47,709 nt of DNA from NCBI GenBank assembly GCA_013361705.1, contig JABFXN010000058.1, positions 1 through 47,709 of the forward strand, in the 5' to 3' direction. The notes under the pieces were generated by a model. It worked only from the letters and a program-made list of their open reading frames with translations, had not been told where the DNA came from and made no database searches. This DNA is from Acidobacteriaceae bacterium. Its GTDB lineage: Bacteria > Acidobacteriota > Terriglobia > Terriglobales > Acidobacteriaceae. Each line of letters opens with the position of its first letter. Position 1 is the stretch's first letter. The translations under genes and the position numbers were made by a program. Of the stretch, positions 1 to 8,270 are shown one piece after another.

Positions 1-296
1 TAAAAGCTGAACTTCTTCAGTCCCAGGACACCGAAGAGAAGCTCCTCGGTATAGTCCGCAAGGCGGTCAAAGGTGTATTCGAACTCGGTCACCGAGGGCA
101 TATCGCTGTAGCCGAAGCCGATGTAATCCGGAGCGATGACGTGGAACTTCTCCGCAAGCTTCGGAATCAGGTCGCGGAACATGTGCGATGAGCTGGGAAA
201 CCCGTGCAACAACACGATGGTCGGGGAAGAGGTGGAACCGGCCTCACGGTAGAAGACCTTCAGGCCGCGGACGGTGGCGTGTTGAAACTTGGTCAT
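1..296 (-). CDS. alpha/beta hydrolase, 3' end cut by window start
   Basis: The reading frame is open from the ATG at 296 to the window edge (98 codons). It begins [20 protein letters not shown] and continues with the alpha/beta-hydrolase opening strand [20 protein letters not shown] and then [13 protein letters not shown], the usual oxyanion HG motif and the strand-4 'D..G.G.S' turn of haloalkane-dehalogenase/epoxide-hydrolase-like proteins. The nucleophile elbow and catalytic His lie outside the window, so the substrate cannot be guessed. A strong AAAGGAGG ribosome binding site sits just upstream of the ATG. No signal peptide is seen, so it is probably cytosolic. It is divergent from the CGNR regulator at 412, and two palindromes lie between them, so control by that regulator is likely (inference). 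Confidence 0.85.
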   Translation of the reverse strand, partial: MTKFQHATVRGLKVFYREAGSTSSPTIVLLHGFPSSSHMFRDLIPKLAEKFHVIAPDYIGFGYSDMPSVTEFEYTFDRLADYTEELLFGVLGLKKFSF

Positions 297-346
297 GATG
301 TTTCCTCCTTTTGGCCCGCTTTCCAGCGGAATGAGCTAAGATTACG

Positions 347-378
347 TAACACCGTTAAAACTGTCAATAACGGTGTTA
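347..378. promoter_or_regulatory. tandem palindromic operator between divergent genes
   Basis: TAACACCGTTA (347-357) and TAACGGTGTTA (368-378) are perfect reverse complements of each other, and each is itself a TAAC-N3-GTTA palindrome. Their centres are 21 bp apart, two helical turns, so two dimers could bind the same DNA face. The site lies between the hydrolase start (296) and the CGNR regulator start (412), which makes it the obvious candidate operator for that regulator. No binding data for this family are being claimed. Confidence 0.7.
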
Positions 379-411
379 TAAATTAATTGCGATATTTTGT
401 AAGGGAAGACC

Positions 412-1044
412 ATGCGTACTGCTTCTCCAGATGCCGGCGAATGGGTTGACGGCTTTTTGTTCGTCGCCAACCGCCCCATCCTGGACTTCCTCAACACGAA
501 ACCGATCCTGGCGGACGGCCCCACCGAGCTTCTGCCGGACGTGCATGCCCTGGAGCGGTGGTTTATCGCATCCGGCACTGTGACTTCGCCGAAGACGAAG
601 TCTCTCCTGCGGAGCTGGCGGCAATCCGCTGAGGCAGAGGCCTTCCGGAAAGATCTCATTGCCTTCCGGGAGCGTCTAAGGGATGCGGTGGCGCGCGTGG
701 AGGCCGGCTCAGCTCCTTCCGATGATTTCCTGAAAGAGATCAATACGCAGCTGCAGCAATATCCGCTTCGCACCACGCTTCGCAGGCGAGATGGTGGCGT
801 TGTGCGTGAGACCTTCTTTGACCCTGCGGTGCCGGCCGTCCTGTGGGCACCCATTATCGATGGGGCCGCCGATCTTCTGGCGGAGACGGAAACCTCACGT
901 ATTCGTCAGTGCGAGTCGTGTATCGTTCACTTCTTCGACACCAGTAAGAAGGGATCGCGCCGCTGGTGCAGCATGAATATCTGCGGCAACAAGATCAAGG
1001 TCGCGGCCTACCAACGCAGGAAGCGCGACCGCGATTCCGAGTGA
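412..1044 (+). CDS. CGNR zinc-finger transcriptional regulator (ABATE domain)
   Basis: A 210-residue protein. The first 150 or so residues resemble the ABATE (DUF1470) stress-sensing domain, with the typical start FVANRPILDFLNT. The C-terminal 45 residues hold the CGNR zinc finger: CESC near residue 168, then RRWCSMNICGNKIK, giving the C-x2-C...C-x4-C ligands and the name-giving CGN, followed by a basic tail (QRRKRDR). Proteins of this family are cytosolic DNA-binding regulators, often next to oxidoreductases or hydrolases they control. The ATG at 412 has an AAGGGA ribosome site. It is divergent from the alpha/beta hydrolase, with tandem palindromes in the gap. The effector is unknown. Confidence 0.85.
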   Translation: MRTASPDAGEWVDGFLFVANRPILDFLNTKPILADGPTELLPDVHALERWFIASGTVTSPKTKSLLRSWRQSAEAEAFRKDLIAFRERLRDAVARVEAGSAPSDDFLKEINTQLQQYPLRTTLRRRDGGVVRETFFDPAVPAVLWAPIIDGAADLLAETETSRIRQCESCIVHFFDTSKKGSRRWCSMNICGNKIKVAAYQRRKRDRDSE

Positions 1045-1045
1045 T

Positions 1046-1115
1046 CTATGGAAGTTTTCCGCAATGAAGACGCGGCTGCACCTCTTTCCGGCTACCCAGC
1101 AACAGGGAAAATGCT
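1046..1115 (+). repeat. truncated copy A of the ~110 bp inverted-repeat element
   Basis: The stretch matches the right two thirds of the elements at 28914-29024 and 43044-43153: CTATGG, then GTTTTCCGCAATGAAGACGC (central hairpin, one wobble pair), CTTTCCGGCTACCCAGCAAC and the terminal ACAGGGAAAATGCT. The left terminal repeat is missing; the CGNR gene stop codon immediately precedes the match. It forms the 5' leader of the gene at 1129. Confidence 0.75.
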
Positions 1116-1128
1116 CTAGCATGGCGCG

Positions 1129-1980
1129 ATGGAAACGCAACGCCGGCTTGAAGGGCACGAACCCATTCTTTGCGCTCCTCTTCTACGAAAGGTTGATCGC
1201 GAGCTGTTACATCTGTTGAGCTCTCTCACCGAAGAAGAGTGGGGATACCGCACCGTCTCGCCGCGGTGGGAGGTGCGCGATGTCACCGCGCATCTTTTGG
1301 ATACCGTCTTGCGGAAGCTCTCCATGGTGCGCGATGCCTGGTTTGTCGAGAAGCAGATTCCGCAAACGCCGCAGGAGGTCGCCTCACTGGTCAATCGGCT
1401 GAACCATGAGGGTGTATGCGTCTTTCGGCGGCTCAGCCCGCCCGTGTTGATTGAACTGATGAAGACGGCCTGCGAACAATCGGCGGACTTTCACGAATCG
1501 CTGGATCCATTTGCAAGGGCAACCTTCAACGTCAGTTGGGCTGGAGAAGAGACGTCAGCAAACTGGTTCGATACGGCGCGAGAGTTGACTGAACGCTGGC
1601 ATCATCAGCAGCAGATTCGTCTGGCAACGGGCAGGCCGGGAATTCTGACGCCGGAGCTCTATCATCCTGTGCTGGACTGTTTCATTCGCGGTCTGCCGTA
1701 TGCCTATCGGCATCTCAATGCGCCCTCCGGAATCAATATCCTGCTTGAGATCTCAGGGGAGTGTGGCGGAAGCTGGGTGCTCTCTCGGGAGGAGCATCGC
1801 TGGCATTTTCTTCGCGAGCTGCCTTCGCGGATTGCCTGCAGCGTCATAGTGCCTGAACAAATCGCATGGATGCTCTTCACCAAAGGGATCGATCGCGCCG
1901 TTGCCATGTCACAGATCATCATCGATGGAGACGAGACGTTAGCAGAAGGTGTTCTTAGTCACGTTGCGATCGTGGGATGA
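1129..1980 (+). CDS. DinB / maleylpyruvate isomerase N-terminal domain protein
   Basis: A 283-residue protein that I place in the DinB-like superfamily, closest in layout to mycothiol-dependent maleylpyruvate isomerase N-terminal domain proteins. The first helical segment carries WEVRDVTAHLLDT (residues about 45-57) with the conserved metal-ligand His. A later helix has ELTERWHHQQQIRLATGRPG with further His residues, matching the second half of the metal triad. Such enzymes move groups to or from low-molecular-weight thiols. The C-terminal 120 residues are less recognisable. There is no signal peptide. The ATG at 1129 has no strong ribosome site; the leader is supplied by repeat copy A. The stop codon lies inside the left arm of a convergent terminator. 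Exact function unknown. Confidence 0.65.
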   Translation: METQRRLEGHEPILCAPLLRKVDRELLHLLSSLTEEEWGYRTVSPRWEVRDVTAHLLDTVLRKLSMVRDAWFVEKQIPQTPQEVASLVNRLNHEGVCVFRRLSPPVLIELMKTACEQSADFHESLDPFARATFNVSWAGEETSANWFDTARELTERWHHQQQIRLATGRPGILTPELYHPVLDCFIRGLPYAYRHLNAPSGINILLEISGECGGSWVLSREEHRWHFLRELPSRIACSVIVPEQIAWMLFTKGIDRAVAMSQIIIDGDETLAEGVLSHVAIVG

Positions 1981-2007
1981 GGTCTTGTTCGCTCATCCCG
2001 CGATCGC
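1966..2007. terminator. bidirectional terminator hairpin between convergent genes
   Basis: GCGATCGTGGGATGAG (1966-1981) pairs with CTCATCCCGCGATCGC (1992-2007): 16 bp with one mismatch that is a G-U wobble in RNA, and a 10-base loop. It overlaps the stop codon of the plus-strand gene at 1978-1980 and lies just after the stop of the minus-strand permease gene (2016). Only short T runs follow, so strength is uncertain. Confidence 0.6.
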
Positions 2008-2015
2008 CCAGGTTT

Positions 2016-4527
2016 CTACTCGTGTCGTAGAACCCGCATCGCATCGACCGCAAGAGCTTTACGTGCCGGCATCCATGCTGCAAATGCGATGATGACGGTC
2101 AACAATCCAATCGCGCCAAGATAAGCTGCAGGATCGAGGCCGCTCACACCATACAGAATGCGCCGAAGCAGTTGTGACGCTGCGGCAGCTAGGCCTGCTC
2201 CTCCGATAAGCCCAACCGCTACCGGTCCCACAATCTGACCCAGCATGGCGGTAATCACATGGGTCTTTTTTGCGCCGAGTGCGAGGCGAATCGCAATCTC
2301 CCGTGTCTTTTGTGAAACGGCGTATGCGACCAGGCCAAGCAGGCCTACTGCCGCCAGCAGTACCGCAGAGGCTCCCATCAGGCTCGCGATCATGGCTCCC
2401 TTCTCGACGGTTCCGACCTCGTCCTGGAATGACTCACTCAAGCGACGGACAGTGGGGAAGAGGCCCGTATCAATGCCGGAGGTTATGGTCCGCACTGCCG
2501 TTGCAAGATCTTCAGGCTTTCCCTGGGTGCGTACCAGCAGCACCATGTGCGGCAGCGATGCGTCGTCACTCATCTGGTAGAGCTCTGTCGCATCCGGATC
2601 GTGCATCGACATCGTGCGTGCGTTAGCTACAACGCCTACCACGCTGAGCTTCTCTGAGAGTGCGTTCGATGGATCGAGAGGAAACTGCTTGCCGAGTGGA
2701 GACTCGCCGGGCCAAATGCGTCGCGCCAACGATTCGCTGACAACAACTTCGTTCGTATCTCCCCGTTGCACGTCGCGTCCGCTGAGGCGCGCGATCCCCA
2801 TTGTGCTGAAGAAACCAGGCTCTACATGGCTGACGAAAATTCCGAAAGGTCACATTCTTATGGCCCAGCGGAGCCATCGACGTAAGGCCGACAGAGGTAA
2901 CACCGGGCAGTTGCCGCAATCTTGCCTGTGCCGTGTCCAGGTAGCTTCTCGCGGTTGTAGCAGAATATCCATGGGCGGCAAGGTCTGGATCGACAACCAG
3001 GATGTGTTCGTGGTCATAGCCTGTGTCGCTCGACACAGCAAAATGCAGCGCGCGCACCAGAAGCCCGGCAACGATCAGCAGCACGCAGCTTGCCGCGATC
3101 TGCGCTGTGACCAGAACTTGTCTCGATCGCGTTCCGCTTCTCCGTTTCGCGGTGAGTTGAAGCGCCGGCGCCAGGCCAAAGACCACGGAGGCAATCAACC
3201 CTATTGCGCCCGCAAAGAGCACAACTCTCCAGTCGGGAGCAGGATTGAGCCATGGAGGAGCATTCACCCGCGAGAGAAAGACCCGCAGGCAGAGATATCC
3301 CATGCCAACTCCAGCCATGGCTGCCATCGCGGCCAGCAGCAGACTCTCCGTTAAGAGCTGCCGCACAATGCGCTGCCGGCTTGCGCCTAGCGCAAAGCGA
3401 ATCGAGATCTCATGCGAGCGGGTGACGCCACGCGCAAGCATCAGTCCACCGAGGTTGCTGCATGCGACGGTCAGGATCAGCAGCACCAGTGTCCCTACCA
3501 GCATAATCATGGGGACGTCGTCCTTCCGTACCGCCTGCAGGTAGCCGCCGGGCTCACTGACAAGCCTCTCGTTGTCCCACACAGATTTCGGTGACTGACG
3601 GCGCAGTTCGTCAGTTAGCGCAAGCAACTCCTGCTCCGCTGCCTTTGGCGAGACTCCCTTTTCCAGGCGAGCCCACATATCAACCATTCCGTCGAGAGAG
3701 GTATCGGTCAGAACGGTGCTGCCCTCCACGAAATAGGGTTGCTGCGCCAGTGGCGCCCAGAATGCCGGCTCATGCGGCAGCCCGAGACCGCTGAAGTTAC
3801 GCGGAGCGACTCCTACTACCGTTGCTGGTTTATGGTTCAGATGTACAACACGGCCTACGACGGCAGGATTGCTGTCATAGTGCTGTTCCCAGAAGGTATG
3901 GCTCAGCATCACGACGGGAGGCGCGTCCTTCCGGTCATCAAGGCCCGGATCAAACACGCGTCCCAGTCCGGTCTCCGCTCCCAACTCATGGAACAGGTTG
4001 GTTGTCACAAAGCGTGCACGAGCCGGCACGTTTTCCCGCTCAAGGATCACATCGCGATCGGTACTGGCTATCACCGCGTGAAGCGTCTTCGCATGATCGC
4101 GGTAAAACGCAATGGATGGGTAGGGAACAGAGGAAGCAAAAGTACCAGGAGCGCTTCGCTGCAGCCGCACCAGCGTATCCGGATCGCGGACCGGCAGCGG
4201 TTTCAGTACGAACATGTTGAACAGACCGAAGGCGGCGACGTTGACGCCGATGCCGACAGCCAGCACCAGCACCGCGGCGATGGAAAACGCCGGCGACCGC
4301 AGTAGCGTTCGCATGCCGTAGCGCAGATCCTGCGCCAGCCTTTCGATCCATGTCCATCCCCAGGTATCATGGGCCCGCTCCTGCAGCAGGGTCTCATTCC
4401 CGAAGTGCTTGCGCGGCGTGCCGTCACGCTCCAGCATCTCGCGATGAAAAGCCATCTCGTCCTGCAGCTCGCGCTGCATCTGCCTGCGATGCAACAGGTA
4501 CCAGAATCTCCGCCAAAGCTCGCCCAT
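2016..4527 (-). pseudogene. ADOP-type ABC transporter permease, broken by a frameshift
   Basis: The two overlapping frames 4527-2623 and 2801-2016 together encode one roughly 836-residue MacB/FtsX-like permease of the Acidobacterial duplicated orphan permease type. Order: an N-terminal cytosolic stretch, a first membrane helix (SIAAVLVLAVGIGVNVAAFG, about residues 82-101), a periplasmic MacB core, an FtsX block with EISIRFALGA, a further helix, a second periplasmic domain, then a second FtsX block with EIAIRLALGA and a C-terminal MRVLRHE. Frame is lost after GHKNVTF. Removing one T of the TTT at 2845-2847 (minus strand) restores FGIFVSHVEPGFFSTMGIAR. This is therefore a +1 insertion, either a real mutation or a sequencing error. 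The gene follows the PadR gene by 9 bp, the usual arrangement. No ATPase partner is nearby. Confidence 0.85.
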
Positions 4528-4536
4528 TCGTGCCTC

Positions 4537-4878
4537 CTATGCCGTCCGCAGAATCGCCTTGATCGCCTCGGTGACACGATCGTAGTCCCGAAGCTCAGCT
4601 TCCAACTGTTTGCGGCCCGCCGCTGTCAGCTTGTAGAAGCGCACTTTCCGGTTGGTCTCTGAGATGCCCCATTCCGCGCTCACCCATCCCTTCAGCAGTA
4701 TCTTTTGCAGCGCCGGATAGAGAGAGCCTTCTTCGACTTCGAGCACCTCGTTGGAGAGCACGTGAATCTTCTGTGCGATGGCATATCCGTGGAGCGGTCC
4801 CGCCCGCAGCACACGCAGGACCAGCATTGCCAGAGCGCCGGAAGGCATCGATTGTTTAGAGATAGATTCCATAGGCAT
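4537..4878 (-). CDS. PadR-family transcriptional regulator
   Basis: A 113-residue winged-helix regulator. The family hallmarks are LRVLRAGPLHGYAIAQKI (helix 1-2), the EEGSLYPALQKILLKGWV recognition helix and wing, and YKLTAAGRKQLEAEL at the C-terminus. PadR proteins linked to ADOP permeases usually repress their own operon. The ATG at 4878 and one two codons later (4872) are both possible; the first lies inside a 27-bp perfect palindrome and close to the predicted transcription start, so the message is probably leaderless. The permease gene starts 9 bp downstream and is surely co-transcribed. Confidence 0.92.
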   Translation of the reverse strand: MPMESISKQSMPSGALAMLVLRVLRAGPLHGYAIAQKIHVLSNEVLEVEEGSLYPALQKILLKGWVSAEWGISETNRKVRFYKLTAAGRKQLEAELRDYDRVTEAIKAILRTA

Positions 4879-4911
4879 AGATTATCTATGCCTATGCCAG
4901 AAAGATGTCAA
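4870..4911 (-). promoter_or_regulatory. promoter and PadR self-operator (27-bp perfect palindrome)
   Basis: On the minus strand TTGACA (4911-4906) is followed by 17 bp and TAGATA (4888-4883), a near-consensus sigma-70 promoter. A perfect palindrome with 13-bp arms around T4883 spans 4870-4896; the left arm is CATAGGCATAGAT. It covers the -10 box, the expected start point and the first codon, so a bound dimer would block RNA polymerase. ATAC/ATGT-like palindromes are typical PadR targets; the link to this PadR is inferred from position. Confidence 0.8.
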
Positions 4912-5142
4912 GTCCTTCCAAAGGCTCGGGGAAGGTTGCTGCGGATACGATAGTCGCATTTGAGTGCTACTCGCGTGCTGTAAGTCTAAGAAAACAGGGT
5001 AATAGTACCGATGCTTCGTAGCCGGGTCGCTTCGTATTCTTTCCCACACTGGAACTGCAATATCACGGCAGATATAGGCTTGCTATCCGCACTCTCCGGC
5101 CCTCAGCGATAATCGAAGTACAGCGTTTTTGCAGGTGTTGTT

Positions 5143-6207
5143 ATGTCCCCCCTCCGAAGGGCCTTGGCCCTTTGCGCACTCAGTGCGTTTTCTGCCTTGC
5201 TTTCGAGCTGCGGTTCAGGCCTCCATGCCTCCGATATCGCAGCGAATCCGCTCTCGTATGGCGGCCAGCCGGCGATTGCTCTCGGCGCAACCTCAGTAAG
5301 CGGTGATATCGCTCCGGTGCGCGATCCCAGCGTGATCTATGTCGATGGAACGTATTACATTTTTGTCACCGATGCTGTCGGCGGATGGAAAGGCTCGCTC
5401 CCATTTCTATGCTCCAGTGATCGCGCTGTCTGGCAGTACTGCGGCAGTGTCTTTCCCGGGGTGCCGGAGTGGCTGCAGGCAAAGCTCCCAGGCCTTACGG
5501 AGATCTGGGCTCCGGATGTCTCCTACTTCAACGGCGAATATCACGTCTACTACTCCGCCTCCATCGTGAACACCACCCGCACGGTCATCGGGCTGGCAAC
5601 GAACGTCACGCTCGATCCGCAGGATCCTCGCTATCACTGGGTCGATCGCGGCGTGGTTACCGAATCTTTCACCGGGGCGGAGATCAATGACCTCGATCCA
5701 AACATCCTTGTCGATGGCGACCGTGTCTGGCTGAGCTACGGCAGCTACTGGGACGGCATCCGCCAGCGGGAGATCGATCCGGCGACCGGCATGCTGAAGC
5801 CTGGCCGGGTCTATGAGATGGCCGCCCGCCCATGGGTACCGGTGCATCCCATCGAAGGTTCTTCGCAGCTTCGGCATGACGGCTGGTATTACCTGTTTGT
5901 CTCCATCGACCGTTGCTGCAACGCCGACCTCAGCACCAACAACTACAAGATGGCTGTCGGGCGATCGAAGAGCCCCAACGGTCCCTTCATCGCCAAAGAC
6001 GGCACGCCAATGATGGATGGTGGTTCGACGGTAATTCTTGAGGGAAGTGCGCAGTGGGTCGGCGTCGGCGGTGGAACCGTGTATGACGATCCTTCAAGTG
6101 GAAAGACGATGATCGTCTTCCATGGCCAGAAGATCACTGAAGGCGGCCGCGCCACGCTCTGGGTCAAAGAGGTTAGCTGGGTGGATGGCTGGCCAGTCAT
6201 CCTTTAG
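5143..6207 (+). CDS. GH43 arabinan endo-1,5-alpha-L-arabinosidase-like lipoprotein
   Basis: A 354-residue five-bladed propeller glycosidase of family 43. The acidic triad is visible: the general base in RDPSVIYVDGTYYIF (about residue 62), the pKa-modulating Asp in INDLDPNILVDGDRVWLSYG, and the general acid Glu in HPIEGSSQLRHDGWYYLF. EIWAPDVSYFNGEYHVYYSA is the usual blade-2 signature of endo-arabinanases. The N-terminus (RRALALCALSAFSALLSSCG) is a lipoprotein signal with lipobox LSSC, so the enzyme is probably tethered to a membrane facing the periplasm or outside. It should cut the arabinan side chains of pectin. No sugar transporter or other glycosidase is adjacent. Its stop is only 3 bp from the convergent amidohydrolase stop. 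Confidence 0.88.
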   Translation: MSPLRRALALCALSAFSALLSSCGSGLHASDIAANPLSYGGQPAIALGATSVSGDIAPVRDPSVIYVDGTYYIFVTDAVGGWKGSLPFLCSSDRAVWQYCGSVFPGVPEWLQAKLPGLTEIWAPDVSYFNGEYHVYYSASIVNTTRTVIGLATNVTLDPQDPRYHWVDRGVVTESFTGAEINDLDPNILVDGDRVWLSYGSYWDGIRQREIDPATGMLKPGRVYEMAARPWVPVHPIEGSSQLRHDGWYYLFVSIDRCCNADLSTNNYKMAVGRSKSPNGPFIAKDGTPMMDGGSTVILEGSAQWVGVGGGTVYDDPSSGKTMIVFHGQKITEGGRATLWVKEVSWVDGWPVIL

Positions 6208-6210
6208 AAC

Positions 6211-7224
6211 TCAACGCTGCTTGGTCACCTTCATGTAAGGAGCGAGGTTGTTGTCGATCGTGGATATCTCGTCCTTTGTTAGTGGAAGCTGATGATAGGC
6301 GGCGATAGCTTTCACGGGGGTAAAACCTGTCCATGCGCCGTCACTCCCGAACAGAATGCGGCGCACACCAGCCTGGCGAATCCTTGACGCGACTTCGGAC
6401 ACGATCTCGTCTTTCTTGCTCTCCCATGCATCGCCCAGGCCGGCTACTCCCGAGATATCGAAGTAGACGTGCGCCACGCGTCGATCGCGATCTGCCATCG
6501 CATGGAGGAAGACCGAGAGCGCCTCATCCGTTGCCGGATCGTCCCATCCGCCGCTTCCCGCGAGATGGGCAATCTGCACTACGCTATGGGGAGCTGCAGG
6601 AAGCAGTTGGTTCAGAAAGATCTCTGCTTCTTTCTTTCCGTACGGCCGATGATGTGTCACGTTCGCATGCATGTGCACAATGATCGCCATGTGATGCCGG
6701 TCGGCCGTCTGGAAGACCTTGCGAAGCAAGCCGACGTGGGCCGGATTATCGAGATCGACATCAGAGTTTCCAAAGTGAAGCTTTACACCTGTCCTGAGGT
6801 AAAGGTTTTTGGCACATCGCTCGATCTCAGCTACGGCATACTCACGCAGCGGATCAATACCGCAAACACCCACGAGCCTGTCTGGGTATTGCTTGACCTG
6901 CTCTGCGGTCCAGTCATTCTCCGCTTTCACCCTGGCATACTCATCCTGTACGGGAGGACGGTTAGGATTTCCGAACTGATATGCGAGTGAGAGAACGACG
7001 GCCTTCCGCAGGCCGGCCCGATCCATCTCAGCGATCAGATCGCTTGCGGAGAAAGTCCCCGATGCTCCAATCAACTTCGCCACCTCGGGACTGAGCAGGT
7101 GCTGGTGATAGTCGATGAGAGGTGTGCTTTGAGCGCCACAGACGATCGTCGTGAAGAAGATCAGCAGGACGATGCGTAGGTGTTGGATATGTTCCCGGCC
7201 TGTGGTGCACTGTAGCAATCGCAT
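6211..7224 (-). CDS. secreted amidohydrolase (amidohydrolase_2, metal-dependent TIM barrel)
   Basis: A 337-residue protein with a signal peptide (hydrophobic IVLLIFFTTIVCGAQS). The barrel signatures are DYHQHLLSP with the HxH metal pair, KLHFGN, IIVHMHANV, VQIAHLAGSGGW and the final-strand Asp in ILFGSDGAWTGF. Together these are the His/Asp ligands of the amidohydrolase superfamily, subgroup 2 (ACMSD / 4-oxalomesaconate hydratase-like). The substrate cannot be read from sequence. The start at 7224 gives a long n-region; an internal start is possible but no better ribosome site was seen. It lies 12 bp downstream of the propeller gene that ends at 7237 on its far side, and both run in the same direction, so they may share a message with the gene order 8127 then 7224. 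Confidence 0.82.
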   Translation of the reverse strand: MRLLQCTTGREHIQHLRIVLLIFFTTIVCGAQSTPLIDYHQHLLSPEVAKLIGASGTFSASDLIAEMDRAGLRKAVVLSLAYQFGNPNRPPVQDEYARVKAENDWTAEQVKQYPDRLVGVCGIDPLREYAVAEIERCAKNLYLRTGVKLHFGNSDVDLDNPAHVGLLRKVFQTADRHHMAIIVHMHANVTHHRPYGKKEAEIFLNQLLPAAPHSVVQIAHLAGSGGWDDPATDEALSVFLHAMADRDRRVAHVYFDISGVAGLGDAWESKKDEIVSEVASRIRQAGVRRILFGSDGAWTGFTPVKAIAAYHQLPLTKDEISTIDNNLAPYMKVTKQR

Positions 7225-7236
7225 GGAGTTACGAGC

Positions 7237-8127
7237 CTATTTAGGCATGGGAATGGAGACAGCCTTACCTGCGCCGCGCTCCGCAATCCACAAGGTATCG
7301 CCGGCGGGCTCTACTCCCGTCGGGGTCTTGAGCCCTTCGTGGATCACGGTGATACTTGCCTTCTCTCCATTGACGGTAATGACGGAGATTTTGCCGCTTC
7401 CATTTTCGGCGACGATAAGCTTGCCGTTCGCCGCGCGCATACCATCAGGCCCCTTCACCGGCTGGTCCATCCATATATCGATAGGCGTTCCCGGTTTTCC
7501 CGCGGCATCCACGGGAATGCGATAGAGCTTGTTGAAGAAGACGTTGTTGACGTAGAGTATTCCGTTCAGAAAGGTAATGCCGTCGACACCCGTCAGTGTC
7601 CGGTGCTCCAGATAGAGTTCCGCGGTAGAGGCACCGGCCGGCAGTCTGTAAATCTTGCCGTTGATGGTGTCCGTAATGTAGAGCGCCTTATCCGGTCCTA
7701 CCGCAAAGTCGTTGCAGATACTGTCTTCTCCAGGCAGGTTCCAGCGGGTCTTTTGTGTACCCGTGGAAAGGTCAAACCCTCTCAACGCCGTGTGCCGCTT
7801 CATCGGAGTAGTGCCCGCCACGGGAGTCAGCTGGCATGTCCACAACGTGTTGCTTGAAGCGTCCGCCAGCATGCCGAAGAAAAACGTCCCCGGACCTTCT
7901 GCAGTGGCATCGATAAACTTCTCGGCGGTCGAGGAACCAGGATTTATCTTATAGACGAATGGCGAACTGGCGCTGCCGACAATCAACACCCCGCCTGGAG
8001 CAACGGTGAGACTTTCAGGCTGTGACTTTGCATCGCCAATCAAGATTTCAGCGGCAGGTGCTGCTTGTACGAGTCCCGCGGCAAGGGCCATGCAGGTGGC
8101 GAAGCGTCGAGCGTACGAAAGGCACAT
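7237..8127 (-). CDS. secreted SMP-30/NHL-type beta-propeller protein
   Basis: A 296-residue protein. I choose the ATG at 8127 because AAGGAGA lies at the right distance and it opens directly into a signal peptide (RRFATCMALAAGLVQAAPAA); an upstream in-frame start would add 20 residues. The body has repeated propeller blades: SLTVAPGGVLIVGSASSPFV, DFAVGPDKALYITDTINGKI, GVDGITFLNGILYVNNVFF, KGPDGMRAANGKLIVAENGS and TPTGVEPAGDTLWIAERGAG. This pattern fits the SMP-30/gluconolactonase/strictosidine synthase superfamily, though the calcium-binding catalytic residues cannot be assigned with certainty. Probably a periplasmic lactonase-like or sugar-binding protein; it starts 12 bp upstream of the amidohydrolase and may form a two-gene operon with it. 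Confidence 0.78.
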   Translation of the reverse strand: MCLSYARRFATCMALAAGLVQAAPAAEILIGDAKSQPESLTVAPGGVLIVGSASSPFVYKINPGSSTAEKFIDATAEGPGTFFFGMLADASSNTLWTCQLTPVAGTTPMKRHTALRGFDLSTGTQKTRWNLPGEDSICNDFAVGPDKALYITDTINGKIYRLPAGASTAELYLEHRTLTGVDGITFLNGILYVNNVFFNKLYRIPVDAAGKPGTPIDIWMDQPVKGPDGMRAANGKLIVAENGSGKISVITVNGEKASITVIHEGLKTPTGVEPAGDTLWIAERGAGKAVSIPMPK

Positions 8128-8270
8128 CGTCAAATCTCCTTGGAATTCCATCTTTATCCCATCGCGAATACGATGCGGATTGGCCATACTTAAAGTGGAT
8201 GTAAGCCACGGTCGAATGGCCGACCCAGTATACGGAATGGGGGAAGGCTGCGGCCTGGCATGTCGAACGA

